Assembly: GCA_032718475.1 (NCBI GenBank)
Contig: JAUCBJ010005403.1
Location: 1 to 29,476, forward strand
DNA: 29,476 nucleotides
DNA from: Nemertoderma westbladi
Taxonomy: Eukaryota; Xenacoelomorpha; Nemertodermatida; Nemertodermatidae
Direction of reading: 5' to 3'
Shown here: positions 18,501 to 27,372 of the stretch, piece after piece
Numbering within the stretch: position 1 is the stretch's first letter
How the letters are laid out: the number at the start of each line of letters is the position of its first letter
Notes under the pieces: model-generated
What the model saw: the letters and a program-made list of their open reading frames with translations, nothing else
What the model was told of the DNA's origin: nothing
The model's database searches: none
Translations under genes and position numbers: made by a program

Positions 18501-19753
18501 TCAGCAAACTCATCCTTAATGGTTTTCCAGACAACAAATCCAAGATATGTGATGAGATGAAACCATACTGGAAATTTAGAGCAGACCTCTCTGTAGATGA
18601 CGGTTTAGTACTCTGTGGATGCCGTCTTCTAATTCCACAAGCACTGCGTAACACAATGTTGTATAGGATACATGAAGCTCATCAGGGGATCCAAAGGTTT
18701 CAAGCACGTGCTAGGTTAACGATTTTCTGGCCAGATATTGATGCAGATATTAAGATATATGTGGAATCATGTAAACACTGTCAGGATCATTTACCATCAC
18801 ACCCAGTAGAGCCTCTAATTTCTAAGCCCAGACCTGAACGTCCATTCCAACAAATAGCTGCAGACTTTGGGGCCCATGGTGGAGAAAACTATCTCATCAT
18901 AGTAGATTGTCTGACGGATTGGCCAGAAGTGATCAGATGCGACAAGGATACAACAACAAGACAACTCACTTCGCAACTTCGTAATTTGTTCACTCGCATT
19001 CCTACACCAGATATATTATGGAGTGATGGTGGAACACAATTCACCTCCAAGAAGTTTAAGGACTTCCTGAAAGACTGGGGAATTATCCATAAAGTGAGTA
19101 GCCCTTATCACCCATCATCAAATGGGAAAGCAGAATCGGCGGTTAAATCAGCAAAGAAGATCCTAATTGGATGTTTTCGCAATGGGAGACTGGATGAAAA
19201 TACCCTTGCTAGAGCCTTAAAACAATATCGAAATACTCCATGTAATCGTGATAGCCTCTCACCTGCACAGAAGCTTTATGGTAAACCAATCCAAGATTCC
19301 TTACCTGCTCATAGGTTATCATTTGATCCGCAGTGGCAGCGGGCGGCGGAAGTTGCAGAGAAACAATACTCAAGTCGTCAATCTTATCAAGAGGAATATT
19401 ACAATTCGAGGTCACACCCTCTTCATGAGATTTGTGTTGGAACCCATGTTGCAATACAAAATGTTGTGACAAAACGGTGGGACATATATGGTATTGTTAC
19501 AGAGATTAGTCCAAGAAGGCGATATTTTGTGAAGACTATTTCAGGCCGGGTTTTGGTGCGGAATAGGCGCTTTATAAGAAGACGTGTTCCGATGTCGATT
19601 CCAATGGGGATCAGAGGGAAATTGGGCGACTCTGTTGGATTGCCGGAAGTAGTCAAATCTCAGCCACCGGTGAATCCTGAAATCCCACGGCGAAGTAATA
19701 GGACTGTGAAAAAGCCGAGCCGCCTTGGTATTGAAGACTTAAGTTGGCCTTAG
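15557..19753 (+). CDS. Ty3/Gypsy Gag-Pol polyprotein, 1398 aa
   Basis: A single intact frame. Residues 1-200 are the capsid-like helical region. Two zinc knuckles follow, 245-258 (CTKCGRAGC, unusual CCCC-like spacing) and 265-278 (CHKCGRRGHLQAAC). The aspartic protease has PDTGAD at 351-356. Reverse transcriptase has LCIDLSKL at 563-570, the first metal-binding Asp at 602 and VVDD at 662-665, a variant of YxDD. RNase H has TTDAS at 809. The integrase zinc domain uses H1039, H1042, C1072 and C1075; its catalytic triad is D1103, D1157 and E1193, the D,D(35)E spacing. The tail is basic with no chromodomain that I can see. No stops or frameshifts; Gag and Pol are fused without a frameshift signal. 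The product would copy element RNA into DNA and integrate it. The ATG at 15557 is the first in frame. Confidence 0.95.
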   Translation: MPYVFRLSDLPKLDLEVERCSEFEAWKKKWNSYRHLSELVREPAKKQLQVLNLCLSNETLAMVDNLGLTAEQAADQEQVLRHLTAHIKGLINESVERRRLRQRRQQTGESFDDFLISLRDLVKNCNFCNELCKSKAIRDQIIDGIIDTDTSELLLLERDLTLADAVTKSQALESAKRNNSNSNAMGTGTEVNALNRNQRASFGTGTPGTTINRNNRFTSSSSGRNNGRPNIPHSSTGAHTNTFICTKCGRAGCTFRYCPALSATCHKCGRRGHLQAACRTVSNTRWDGFQANSLFVNNWDPSETDHSGQEQGQFSYLHMITINGLQSQSSAPKINLVARSLNGSTVINALPDTGADICAAGFYLLAKLNECVENIFPSEINTTAANGQRMISSGFIPVNISYNNIETTVRFYFFSELHILSFSLHILHPDYPLPLVNVSSVAYSKKEQSPVTENPSAENIVVGQLQEPLNTIRVDDLKLRFPTVLDGQIRTMPGEIFKIHLTENAKPFCVHTPRTVPFALMDKLQAEIELLVNQGIIAPVTEPTTWCSPIVVTPKKDSSKIRLCIDLSKLNKYVKREYYQSTTPALAVADISKQAKFFTVIDAWKGYHQCPMDEESQLLTTFITPFGLFKFLRAPFGVSSISEHYDRRMAEALEGISNIRRVVDDIIIYDETPEKHSKHLIEVFNRCRERGIAISVDKMQLFKRQVTFAGYIVSESGYKVEPRITDSMLNFPAPSSRTDIRSFFGLANQVANAVPNLTETLSPLRSLLSSKQEFLWTENHDLAFVKAKKVLSEVDTLSFYDTDHETRLTTDASRVGLGFILAQKSEGTWHPIMYGSRFLHDAETRYAVVELEMLAVAWAISKCGPFLYGLPHFQVITDHYPIVPIINSHRLDEIENPRLQRLRAKIMAYNITAQWIKGSNNAADDALSRHPSTPAEMIDALAEDGVSTLELRALQTGPREYENLRITELREAAELDQNYQSLSKLILNGFPDNKSKICDEMKPYWKFRADLSVDDGLVLCGCRLLIPQALRNTMLYRIHEAHQGIQRFQARARLTIFWPDIDADIKIYVESCKHCQDHLPSHPVEPLISKPRPERPFQQIAADFGAHGGENYLIIVDCLTDWPEVIRCDKDTTTRQLTSQLRNLFTRIPTPDILWSDGGTQFTSKKFKDFLKDWGIIHKVSSPYHPSSNGKAESAVKSAKKILIGCFRNGRLDENTLARALKQYRNTPCNRDSLSPAQKLYGKPIQDSLPAHRLSFDPQWQRAAEVAEKQYSSRQSYQEEYYNSRSHPLHEICVGTHVAIQNVVTKRWDIYGIVTEISPRRRYFVKTISGRVLVRNRRFIRRRVPMSIPMGIRGKLGDSVGLPEVVKSQPPVNPEIPRRSNRTVKKPSRLGIEDLSWP

Positions 19754-19775
19754 ATCTACGTTATTACTATTAACT

Positions 19776-19837
19776 CAATAAACTCTTATTATTTTAGTCC
19801 TTAATTTAAACAATTTAATTAAGAACTCGAGGGGAGA
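19776..19837 (+). promoter_or_regulatory. AATAAA motif and polypurine tract
   Basis: CAATAAAC lies shortly after the Gag-Pol stop. GAGGGGAGA at 19829-19837 directly precedes the 3' LTR and fits the plus-strand primer of reverse transcription. Confidence 0.7.
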
Positions 19838-19974
19838 TGTAGGATTATGGTGGGGGATTACTGGCTAGTACTGCACGACTGGGTAAGTACTAGGCCTATG
19901 GCATACTTATTTCATATTTATATTATATTGGCGAACCTGATGTATTGATATTTCAACCCAATGTCTATCATATA
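19838..19974 (+). repeat. 3' LTR
   Basis: 137 bp, identical to the 5' LTR except for one additional G (TGTATTGATA versus TGTATTATA). Followed by the CATGT duplication at 19975-19979. Confidence 0.95.
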
Positions 19975-19979
19975 CATGT

Positions 19980-20564
19980 GTACCCAAAAAATTTTTTTTT
20001 TTAATTTAAAATATTCAAAAATGTTTTTTTTACAAATTTTAAAATTAATTCGTATTTTGAATTCTTTATTGGGAGTGTTGTAGATGTTTGTCCACCTTGT
20101 CCCACCCATATTGTAGAAGGTGTCTAGAAAATTTCAAAACAAACGGACAGGAATTAACAAAATGACAAGCAATTTACATTTTAGAACATTATCGCCCCCT
20201 AGCGGCAGACAATTGAATATTACAGTCTAGGATTCATTTCGTTCTATTTGTATTACTGCACCCACTAGAGGGACCTACCACACTAACCTTATCTGCATAT
20301 GTATGAAGATCACCAGAAGTACCTCCACTCACACAATCTAATGGCACAGACACACCAGAACTCTAAGCCACACGCCCAGCATTATCATCACCCACACGTA
20401 CATCATCCACAACACAAACACCACCACTGACAATTGAATTCTTCTCAATAGTTAATTCAGTAGAATTAACATCTACCATCAGTTTATGTATTGTTTTATC
20501 GTTAACCTCCTTCCCCATCTTTCTGACAAATGCATCTAATAGATTGCATTTTGCACCAAGCGAT
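19980..20564. other. Non-coding stretch
   Basis: AT-rich flank with several T runs of 8-11 bases near 19990-20035, then simple CA-rich sequence near 20330-20430. No gene supported. Confidence 0.5.
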
Positions 20565-20813
20565 TTATTTACATTTCATCGATTTTATTTCCAGGTCCAC
20601 TATCCCTGATTCTAATGTCGTATTGGATCGTTTTGCTATCTTAACCAACTGTCCAGCTTTGTTTGGTGATATTTTGTGTGTTGATGTTAGATGATCTTTT
20701 AAATATTTTAATGTTTTAGAACAGCCGTCAATAGGGCATACTTTCTCGTGGCGAGTTGGTATTTTCGTTGTGTTTGCAGCTTCGGACTCATTGGAGTAAC
20801 CTTGATTAGACAT
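20565..20813 (-). CDS. Possible C2H2 zinc-finger exon
   Basis: An 82-codon frame beginning with ATG directly after an acceptor-like TTTTTATTAG. Residues 26-46 form a C2H2 finger: CPIDGC, then LKDHLTSTH, with basic residues before and after. The remainder is Lys/Ser-rich. Near the end, GTAAAT could be a donor in place of the TAA stop a few codons later. The finger suggests nucleic-acid binding. The strand matches the exons at 13684-15013, with the Ty3/Gypsy insertion between, so it may be an upstream exon of that gene. However, the GTAAAT donor leaves phase 1 while the next exon starts in phase 0, so a further exon or a separate gene is needed. Confidence 0.45.
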   Translation of the reverse strand: MSNQGYSNESEAANTTKIPTRHEKVCPIDGCSKTLKYLKDHLTSTHKISPNKAGQLVKIAKRSNTTLESGIVDLEIKSMKCK

Positions 20814-21010
20814 CTAATAAAAATATAATTAAAAAATATTATATTCATGCAATAATAAACTGTCTCAGTGGATCTGTCCCATTTTAACTAATATAATTAA
20901 ACCCACCCACCACCCTAAGCATGCACTCCCTGTGATCCCCTCTGGTAGTCTGGCAATATTTAAAAAATATGTTATTGTGTTTGTAACTTACTTGAATTAT
21001 TGTTATTGCA

Positions 21011-21103
21011 GAAACTTTGAAATCAGGAAAGAAGAATCATAAGCATAAATCAGGAAAGAAGAATCATAAGCAGAAATCAGGAAAGAAGAAGCATAAGTAT
21101 TGA
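21011..21103 (+). CDS. Lys/His-rich repeat peptide, possible terminal exon
   Basis: After TTATTGCAG (an acceptor-like site), a frame encodes three 9-residue repeats of KSGKKNHKH, KSGKKNHKQ and KSGKKKHKY, then TGA at 21101. The repeat is 27 bp long, from 21020 to 21100. The peptide is strongly basic. Whether it is the last exon of a gene to the left or only a tandem repeat that happens to be open is not clear. Confidence 0.35.
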   Translation, partial: ETLKSGKKNHKHKSGKKNHKQKSGKKKHKY

Positions 21104-21340
21104 AATGCAGCAGATGTAATATCGAAATATTGAGATATTGAGATATATTAAGATATATATTGAGAGTTGACTAAGAAATATTGAGTGATGAATGCAACAC
21201 TACATCAAATTTTCATAAATAATACATACAATATCATAAAGCGTTGAAATGCAGCAGATGGGCTAAGAAGTATTATGGTAAGTATGATGAATCCAACTAC
21301 ATAACATTTTCACAAAATAAATATACAAATAGATTGCATA
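21102..21340 (+). repeat. Diverged tandem duplication
   Basis: TTGAAATGCAGCAGATG occurs at about 21103 and 21244. The AT-rich sequence around GAATGCAACACTACATCAAA (about 21189) resembles GAATCCAACTACATAACA (about 21289). This looks like an old duplication of 100-140 bp. Between them are GATATTGAGATAT-like simple repeats. Confidence 0.5.
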
Positions 21341-21963
21341 AACCAACAAAAGAAAAAAATATAAAAAAAGAGAATTCCATAAACAATCTCCGTGAATCAT
21401 GGCTTCCAAGTAAACAGCACTTGGCTGGCTTTCTACAAAATGTTACTTTGGAAAATCCAATACCACATTTTGTTGATGTTAGCCCCAATGGGGCATATGA
21501 TGCCCTACTGGTTGTTGGGAACACATAAACGATGCAGAACCACTTCCACTGAATGTAGCCCTTAACAAATATGTGCCCAGTGATTTTAAATTTGCAACCA
21601 AACAAAAACTTGTAGGTTTAAAAGATGACTGGTTAGCAACTAAAATGTTCCTTCATCACTGGGAGGTAGCACCATTTATTTTAGTTACAGCTGAGTTAGG
21701 TATATGTTTACTTACTTGTAAGAATCATAACGGTGGCAATTCCTTAAAGTATTTATATCCCCCTACGAATCCTGCCATTGATTGCTTTCTGACTCAATGT
21801 TCTGACAGACTGGGTCAAGCTGTTTTTGTACCTAGGACCTTCTATAATGCTAGGCTAGGTAAAGCAACACATACATTCCGGATGGTTAAAATTTGAAGGA
21901 GGTTACTCTGGCCTAGGTAGTTTTTTTGATGACCACTGTACGCAAGTGGGATATACATTCTGA
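21244..21963 (+). pseudogene. Unrecognised coding segment with frameshifts
   Basis: Two overlapping frames and a short third continue each other. The first ends with TAA near 21528; reading shifts and continues INDAEPLPLNVALNKYVPSD through FLHHWEVAPFILVTAELG and FLTQCSDRLGQAVFVPRTFY. It shifts again near 21893 and continues FEGGYSGLGSFFDDHC to TGA at 21961. Protein-like composition across both breaks argues for a real former gene of more than 200 codons. I recognise no domain. It ends just before the LINE ORF1 and may be an upstream part of that element, another mobile element or a host relic. Confidence 0.5.
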
Positions 21964-23095
21964 CAGATTGGCTAAGGTTGAAAATTTAATTATGGAAAAC
22001 AGGCCAGACAGCAGAGCATTGATTCAAAATTTAATAGCTGATGAAACTTTGCCTTTATCAGTTGGAGAATGGTTTTTGAACACTCCATCCCTGATTGATG
22101 TAAGCGGATTCAATTCCCTTACATTACCCAACTGGTTCTGTGTCGAGTGCAAGTCGCCATCAGCGGTTAGCACCTCAGTCCCTAAGTCGGCGTCTGCGAA
22201 ACCCATTACGGACTCCAAACCCACTATCGAGTTACTGTGTGAGAAAATATATAAACTTAATAACTTCATTCGCGGAGGTGATGTCTATGATTGCACCTCT
22301 TCCGAAACGCGACCCGAAGATGCTTCCAGTTGTCACAAAGTCACAGGTAAACCTAGGCCGAAGAAGGGTACCAATTCCAACCATAGTCAGTCTATACCCC
22401 GAACTACCATGAATACCGGTACTAAGGGGAAATCGAACAACCCTCCCCAGACACTGGATGAAAGAATTGCAACGACCATTGACAATGCTTTCCAGCGGCA
22501 AAAGGAATCAGAAGATGTCTGCTCATCATTTATCGTGGAAGGATTATCGGATAGACAACCTGGCGAAGATGATTTCAAACTGATCCGAAAACTTCTCGAT
22601 TCCATAAACTGCCAAGATATTCAAATCATGGGATAGCGTCGTCTGCCGAAGCCTGCCTTTTCCAAGTATCGTAGATTAGTAAAGGTTGAAGTAAAGTCCC
22701 CTGCCGATCGACTGTTTGTTCTTAGAAGCAAAAAATTACTCTGCAATTTGACTGAGTTTAATCGAGTTTATCTCCGACCCGCTCTCACGACGGAAGCCAT
22801 TGGGCATCGCAACGTTCTATGAGTACATTCTTCAACACTCAATAACCTGCGGGATAATTCTCCTAGAACTCTTGTGGTATATGATAATCGGGCTGATCAT
22901 TACGTCCTACGTCGCGCGAACTCTGAGGGGAAAATTGATTGGCGTTACGTTGTAGCGATTTCTGAGGCCGACTATGACACCGCATCTGGAAAACTCGACA
23001 CTCAACGTCAGAAAAATAACTTCCGTACACCAATTATCGGACCAAGGTTTCAGAACCCAGCAACAGTAGTACGCGCTACAGCGGAAAACAATTAG
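21926..23095 (+). pseudogene. LINE ORF1-like protein (CR1/L2-like element)
   Basis: One frame of about 390 codons broken by TAG at 22634 and TGA at 22820. The N-terminal part ends with a PNWFCVEC segment, possibly the remnant of a PHD-type finger, which some CR1-like ORF1 proteins carry. Next is a low-complexity Ser/Pro/Lys linker. From about 22480, RIATTIDNAFQRQ, SSFIVEGLSD, KLIRKLLDSI and, after the first stop, RRLVKVEVKSPADRLFVLRS form an RRM-like RNA-binding domain typical of LINE ORF1. A fragment of the endonuclease ORF follows at 23149. The ORF1 product would package element RNA. The join with the preceding segment is near 21965. Confidence 0.65.
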
Positions 23096-23148
23096 GAGGT
23101 AACCCAGTAGTAAACTTATCTAACAAAACCACCGTTCTTAATGAAACT

Positions 23149-23346
23149 TTGACCACTTGTAATAACAATAGCGATATTGATATTGCTAAATTATCATGTT
23201 ATTTTGCTAATGCACAATCTGTACGTGACGAAAGTAAACGTGCAGAAGTGCAAGTTATATTATCTAAACACGATATAGTGGGAATTTGTGAAACTTTTCT
23301 AAAGAATGATGATGTAAATTTGTTAATAACTAGGGGTAGGAGGTAG
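23149..23346 (+). pseudogene. LINE ORF2 endonuclease, N-terminal fragment
   Basis: KLSCYFANAQSV, then LSKHDIVGICETFLKND, matches the start of the apurinic/apyrimidinic-type endonuclease of CR1/L2-like LINEs (an N-A-Q-S motif and the catalytic Glu in ICETF). The frame stops at 23344. The remaining endonuclease and the whole reverse transcriptase are absent, so this LINE lacks its 3' end. Confidence 0.7.
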
Positions 23347-23913
23347 ATAGTCATGTCTTAAAATATTGGGGGCACCACCCTTAAAAGATGCAGAATTTAA
23401 TTCTGAGTCAGAAAATGAACTTTATTTTGAATTTCGGTAAACTAAATCCAGGATCATGGTGTTTTAAAGACCGGAGGTCCGATCGGCTGATTTTATCGAT
23501 CGCGGTGTTTTCACAAGGTTCATGGTGAGTAGTGTGATTGATATATCAGAATTTAATGCTTGTATAAAGGTAAAAAACGATCTCCTGGGGTAAATATATC
23601 CACAAAATTAGAATTTGAGTTCAAAAACGACATAATCTGCATAATAAAAGATAAATTTGACACATATGGACTTATTTAGGCCAAATGATGATAAAATCAC
23701 CAAAATTCGCACCAAAAAATGAATTTACCTGCAGCCTTAGTAGAACTGAAGTGGATTTTCAGTATTAAGCTCTGCCACGACGTCAACGTGATGCAGGAGG
23801 GCAGAGTTTGGCTTTTTGGTGTCTAATACTGGAAGCCATGTAAACCAGTGGTCTAGAAACTTGGCTTTTTGATTGAACGGAAGCCACATAAACCGGATAG
23901 TACAGCTATGCTC
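23347..23913. other. Non-coding stretch with short imperfect tandem repeat
   Basis: No gene. Between about 23808 and 23898 two units share TTGGCTTTTTG and GGAAGCCA..TAAACC, about 50 bp apart. On the minus strand this would be the 3' flank of the transposase-like pseudogene; no inverted end was identified. Confidence 0.5.
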
Positions 23914-26490
23914 TTATTTCAATGAATCAATAAGTTGATCAATTGAAGCACAATTCCTCAGTTTGAATGTCATATTTCTCATATTTGTTATATCCCAATG
24001 ACCATCAATTGGGCATGGGAAAACTTGTTCAATATATATGTCTGCGATGTCTTTCACTTCTGGATATTTCCAAATAAAATGAGAATTTGCAGAAACTCTT
24101 GTAAGGTGGTCAAAAGTAAAGATATCTGTATTGTCATGTTCTGTTTTTTTCTGTGCAGTATCCCAGGTACCAATTTCTCTTCCCCCTCTCATTCCAAAGT
24201 GTTATATACATTTCATTGACAGATATGATATTACTGTCAATGTTAGCAGGAGGTGGTGTACTTCCATCATTTAAGGCTTGCAAGGCATCCACATTTGATG
24301 GAAGTTCCTGGAATTGACCTTGGGTAGATGACTCACTGCCGTCAGAGAGAAGCACACACAAGTTCTCGAGTCTCTCTTCATGGCTGATCTTTATTAGCCT
24401 AAAAAGATCGGGTCTCATTATTGTGTCAGCTCTGTGCGTATTTCTATAGTACGTCAGTTCAGTTTTTACAATTTTTTCTTCCCTTAATTGGTTTGATTGA
24501 ATAATTGATTGAAGCTCTTCAATGGACACCACTGGTCCTCCCCAGGTTTTACATAGTTCCAAGAGCTTCAACGTAGTAGCTTTAAGTGCTGTTGCTTTTT
24601 GAAATTTTACAAGCAGTTGTGCTTTTTTGATCTCTTTTTGTGAAGAGTCCCAAGTCGATTCACGACTAGATAACATTTTTAATATCTTGCTGGTAGTGGT
24701 ATCAGTAGTATGCGAAAATGAGGAAGAATGAAGTGTCATATTATTTCTGATGGCTTTGGCTTTAAACTTATAATTTCGAGATTTGGCTGTCACAGCAAAC
24801 CTATCAAATACAGCCAACTCTCTTTCAGCAACTATGTTGTTTGTTGGAAGCCCATCTAGTTGTGATGTCGATAATTTAAAAAGTTCAGTAGCTCGAATAG
24901 GTTCTCCTGTTCCAAACCCATATTCCCGAGCACACTGAATATAAATGGATAAAGAGGAGTGCTCAGCCATTGCTTTGAGAAGGTGCTTCTCCAATTCAGA
25001 CTCAGGTATATTGATGTTAATGGAACATGAAATTTTTGCAATGTTTCAAAGTTATTATCTTTCAAATCAGTGTAGAGCTTTGGAAAGATTTCAAGAAGAT
25101 CTGATTGAGAAGATACTTCGATGCAGTTAAGCAAAGGAAGCGTGACTTTATAAGTAAAATATGCAAGTACACAAAGTTCTGTAAGAAACAGTTCCGAATC
25201 TAAAAATAACCGTACAGATTCGATGTGTTGGTTGCTGTGGTTGGTTTCATTAAGCAACATGTTAAGATATGGAAGGGCATCAATTATAGATCCACATAAA
25301 TATCCGAGTTTAGTGAAACGTCTTTCCTTATATAGAGACATGTGCTTTACCTGACCCTCCCTCTCTATAATGTGGTCAAATTGATCAGCAATATTCGTAG
25401 ATGCTGCCGATTTCTCATAGCTGACAAGATTGAGAATTGCCTTGATACCAGCCACTGCAGCACACTTTTCCCCTCTTAGAAATGATTTGATGGCAGGGCA
25501 ATTCTTTCCAAGTCACTCTCTAAACTTCACTTTGTTTTCGAGATTGGCCAACACTTCTAAATTTGACCTATCCAGTGCTTCAACTGTATGCGATTTGCAA
25601 AGAAGGTGTAATGGTTTGTGAGATGCATGCAATTTTTCACAAACCCCATCTTCTATGTGTAAATTTTTTGTTGCAGCATCTGTCATAATGCTGGTTGTTC
25701 TATTCCATAATTGGTTTGCTGAGACAGTTTCACCAGTACTTATCGAAACTGCAGTGGCTAATCGAGTATAGGTCTCAACAATGAGATTAACAATATTTTC
25801 TCTATCTTCGTGGGCAAAGAAAAGTGGTCTAAGTGAGAACCGGTTCCCATTGGTAAATATGATAATTAAGGCAGGCCATTCACCATCAATTCTACATCGA
25901 CTAGTAGTATCATAACGTAGAGTGACTTTCTCATGGGGTTGCATATTATGCAACGCTAATCCTGCATCGGTTTCATGTTGAATAGCCTGTAGTTGCTTAT
26001 AGTCTGCTATAGTTTTGGCAGAAGGCAACACATACTTATATTTATCATAATCCGAGATCGACACTGGTGGTTTTGATTTACTGATAATGTGTACTTTCGA
26101 TCGTATGTTGTTCACTTCATCATTGGGACGCTTGGTGCTATGATGGTCAATAGGAGAGTCATGTTCTTGATCAGTATTTGTAATGAACCGAGACTGCGTT
26201 ATACTAGTATTAGGCGACTCTTTGTGTAAGTAATATGTATGGTGGTAAACATTTTTACAAACAGTTACAATTGCAAGTCTGGATTTTTCAACAGAAATGC
26301 CACATTTAACTGAAACTTCAGCACAAGCAGATTTTATATCAGTAGTGCAGTCTCTGGTCTTTCTAATAGCTGGCTTTGTAATTTCGATTGGATCTGTTTG
26401 TGCACTAGCATTTATCAATGGAACTGTACTTCTAATAATAACTGATCTATTTTTGGATTGGTTGATACTAATGTTAAGCCCAGCACTATG
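23914..26490 (-). pseudogene. RNase H-like transposase-like protein, unnamed family
   Basis: About 850 codons on the minus strand, broken by one in-frame TGA at 25513, a frameshift near 25030 and another near 24165 in an A-run. The frame is open upstream of the first ATG (26418). In the first part, VLPSAKTI is followed by LRYDTTSR with D170 and IMTDAATKN with D247, then LLCKSHTVEALD. The middle contains MSLYKERRFTKLGY, FTYKVTLPLLN and CAREYGFG. The end has KTWGGPVVSIEEL, then ISHEERLENL, then YITLWN and the final RNMTFKLRN. I recall near-identical block order in uncharacterised proteins of many marine invertebrates, often multicopy, which suggests a DNA transposon; the two Asp motifs fit an RNase H fold. 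No terminal repeats were found. Whether it has a named superfamily I cannot say. Confidence 0.65.
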
Positions 26491-26511
26491 GATTACATTA
26501 GTAATGCGGAG

Positions 26512-26545
26512 GTCCGGCCACTAGAGGCCAGTGGAATTACCGGAC
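26512..26545. repeat. Two-step hairpin
   Basis: GTCCGG pairs with CCGGAC and CCACT with AGTGG around a 7-base loop, with AATTA bulged on one side. It lies at the border between the minus-strand transposase-like pseudogene and the plus-strand LINE. Confidence 0.6.
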
Positions 26546-26559
26546 ACAATCGGCCTCAC

Positions 26560-27372
26560 AGGCGTCAGTTATCTCCTGACGGGCTGCCTGTCTCACCCCC
26601 TACTGGAGAGAGAGCAGCCAACAATTCTTTGAGTCCCTTTCCTGATGACCTTTCTGGCCCAAACCCTGGGTTACCAGGGAGGCTAGATTGTGATGGGGAG
26701 AGGGATTCTGGAGTTGGAGGCTACTCTCATGTTCCACCCCGACCAACAAAGCCATTGGTGAATCTGAGGCAAGTCACTAGACTAGCCTCAGTAAACACCC
26801 TAACACTCGGGTCCCCAATGCGACAAGTGAGCTGACTGCCATGGCAGATAAGCTTTCTCTTAGCGCAGTGGGTGTTCAAGAGCACCGAATGCAGACTGGA
26901 CAGACTGATGAGGTTCTGATTAAGGACATGGGGGGCGGTTGGCGACTCGCCCTCGCGTCAGCAGATGATAGTGGCAATGGTGGAATTGGTCTATTGATGA
27001 ATCCAACTGCACATGCAGCATTGGACAAAATAGACCAAATCTCTAACCGCATCATCCATTGCCACTTCTCATGTTCTGGAAGACTGGCAAAGAAGTTTCC
27101 TAAGGTGGTTCTGATTGTGTGCTACTCTCCAACTAGTGTTGCCCCTGTAGAGGAGGTGGAAAATTTCTACCACAATCTACAAGCAGCTACTGATGGAGTG
27201 GATCAGCATGCATTCTTAACATTCCTGGGAGACTTTAATGCAAGTCTGCATCAATCACCTACATCGCCCTGGGTCTATAGCAATAGTGTTAACCGAAATT
27301 CTGTCCATCTTCAGGATTTTATCTCTGGAAATGGATTGTTTTCGGCTGGAACCCAGTTCAAGAAGCGAGAAT
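26560..27372 (+). pseudogene. RTE-like LINE endonuclease, 3' truncated
   Basis: Two frames that continue each other across a frameshift near 26830. The first carries a Pro/Ser-rich leader and LRQVTRLASVNTLTL, the start of the endonuclease. The second, from 26841, has LSAVGVQEHRM with the catalytic Glu, then GGIGLLMNP, KVVLIVCYSPTS and LGDFNASL, the D-x-N active-site motif. This order matches the apurinic/apyrimidinic-type endonuclease domain of RTE-like LINEs, which nicks DNA to start target-primed reverse transcription. Homology ends near GTQFKKRE at about 27372; the final endonuclease motifs and the reverse transcriptase are missing. The left limit is approximate. Confidence 0.8.

Larger units (their letters stand above)
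15135..19974 (+). mobile_element. Complete Ty3/Gypsy LTR retrotransposon
   Basis: A 4840-bp element with short LTRs (136 and 137 bp, one single-base difference), a 5-bp target duplication CATGT, a primer-binding site next to the 5' LTR, a purine tract next to the 3' LTR and a single uninterrupted Gag-Pol frame. The near-identity of the LTRs means a very recent insertion, and no visible defect rules out activity. The domain order protease, reverse transcriptase, RNase H, integrase defines Ty3/Gypsy. The one-frame layout and lack of an env-like gene fit Mag-like invertebrate lineages, but the lineage is inference. Confidence 0.95.

Noticed and set aside
21020-21100. CRISPR-like or regulatory repeat array
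   Set aside because: The three 27-bp units have no spacers and encode an in-frame peptide repeat.
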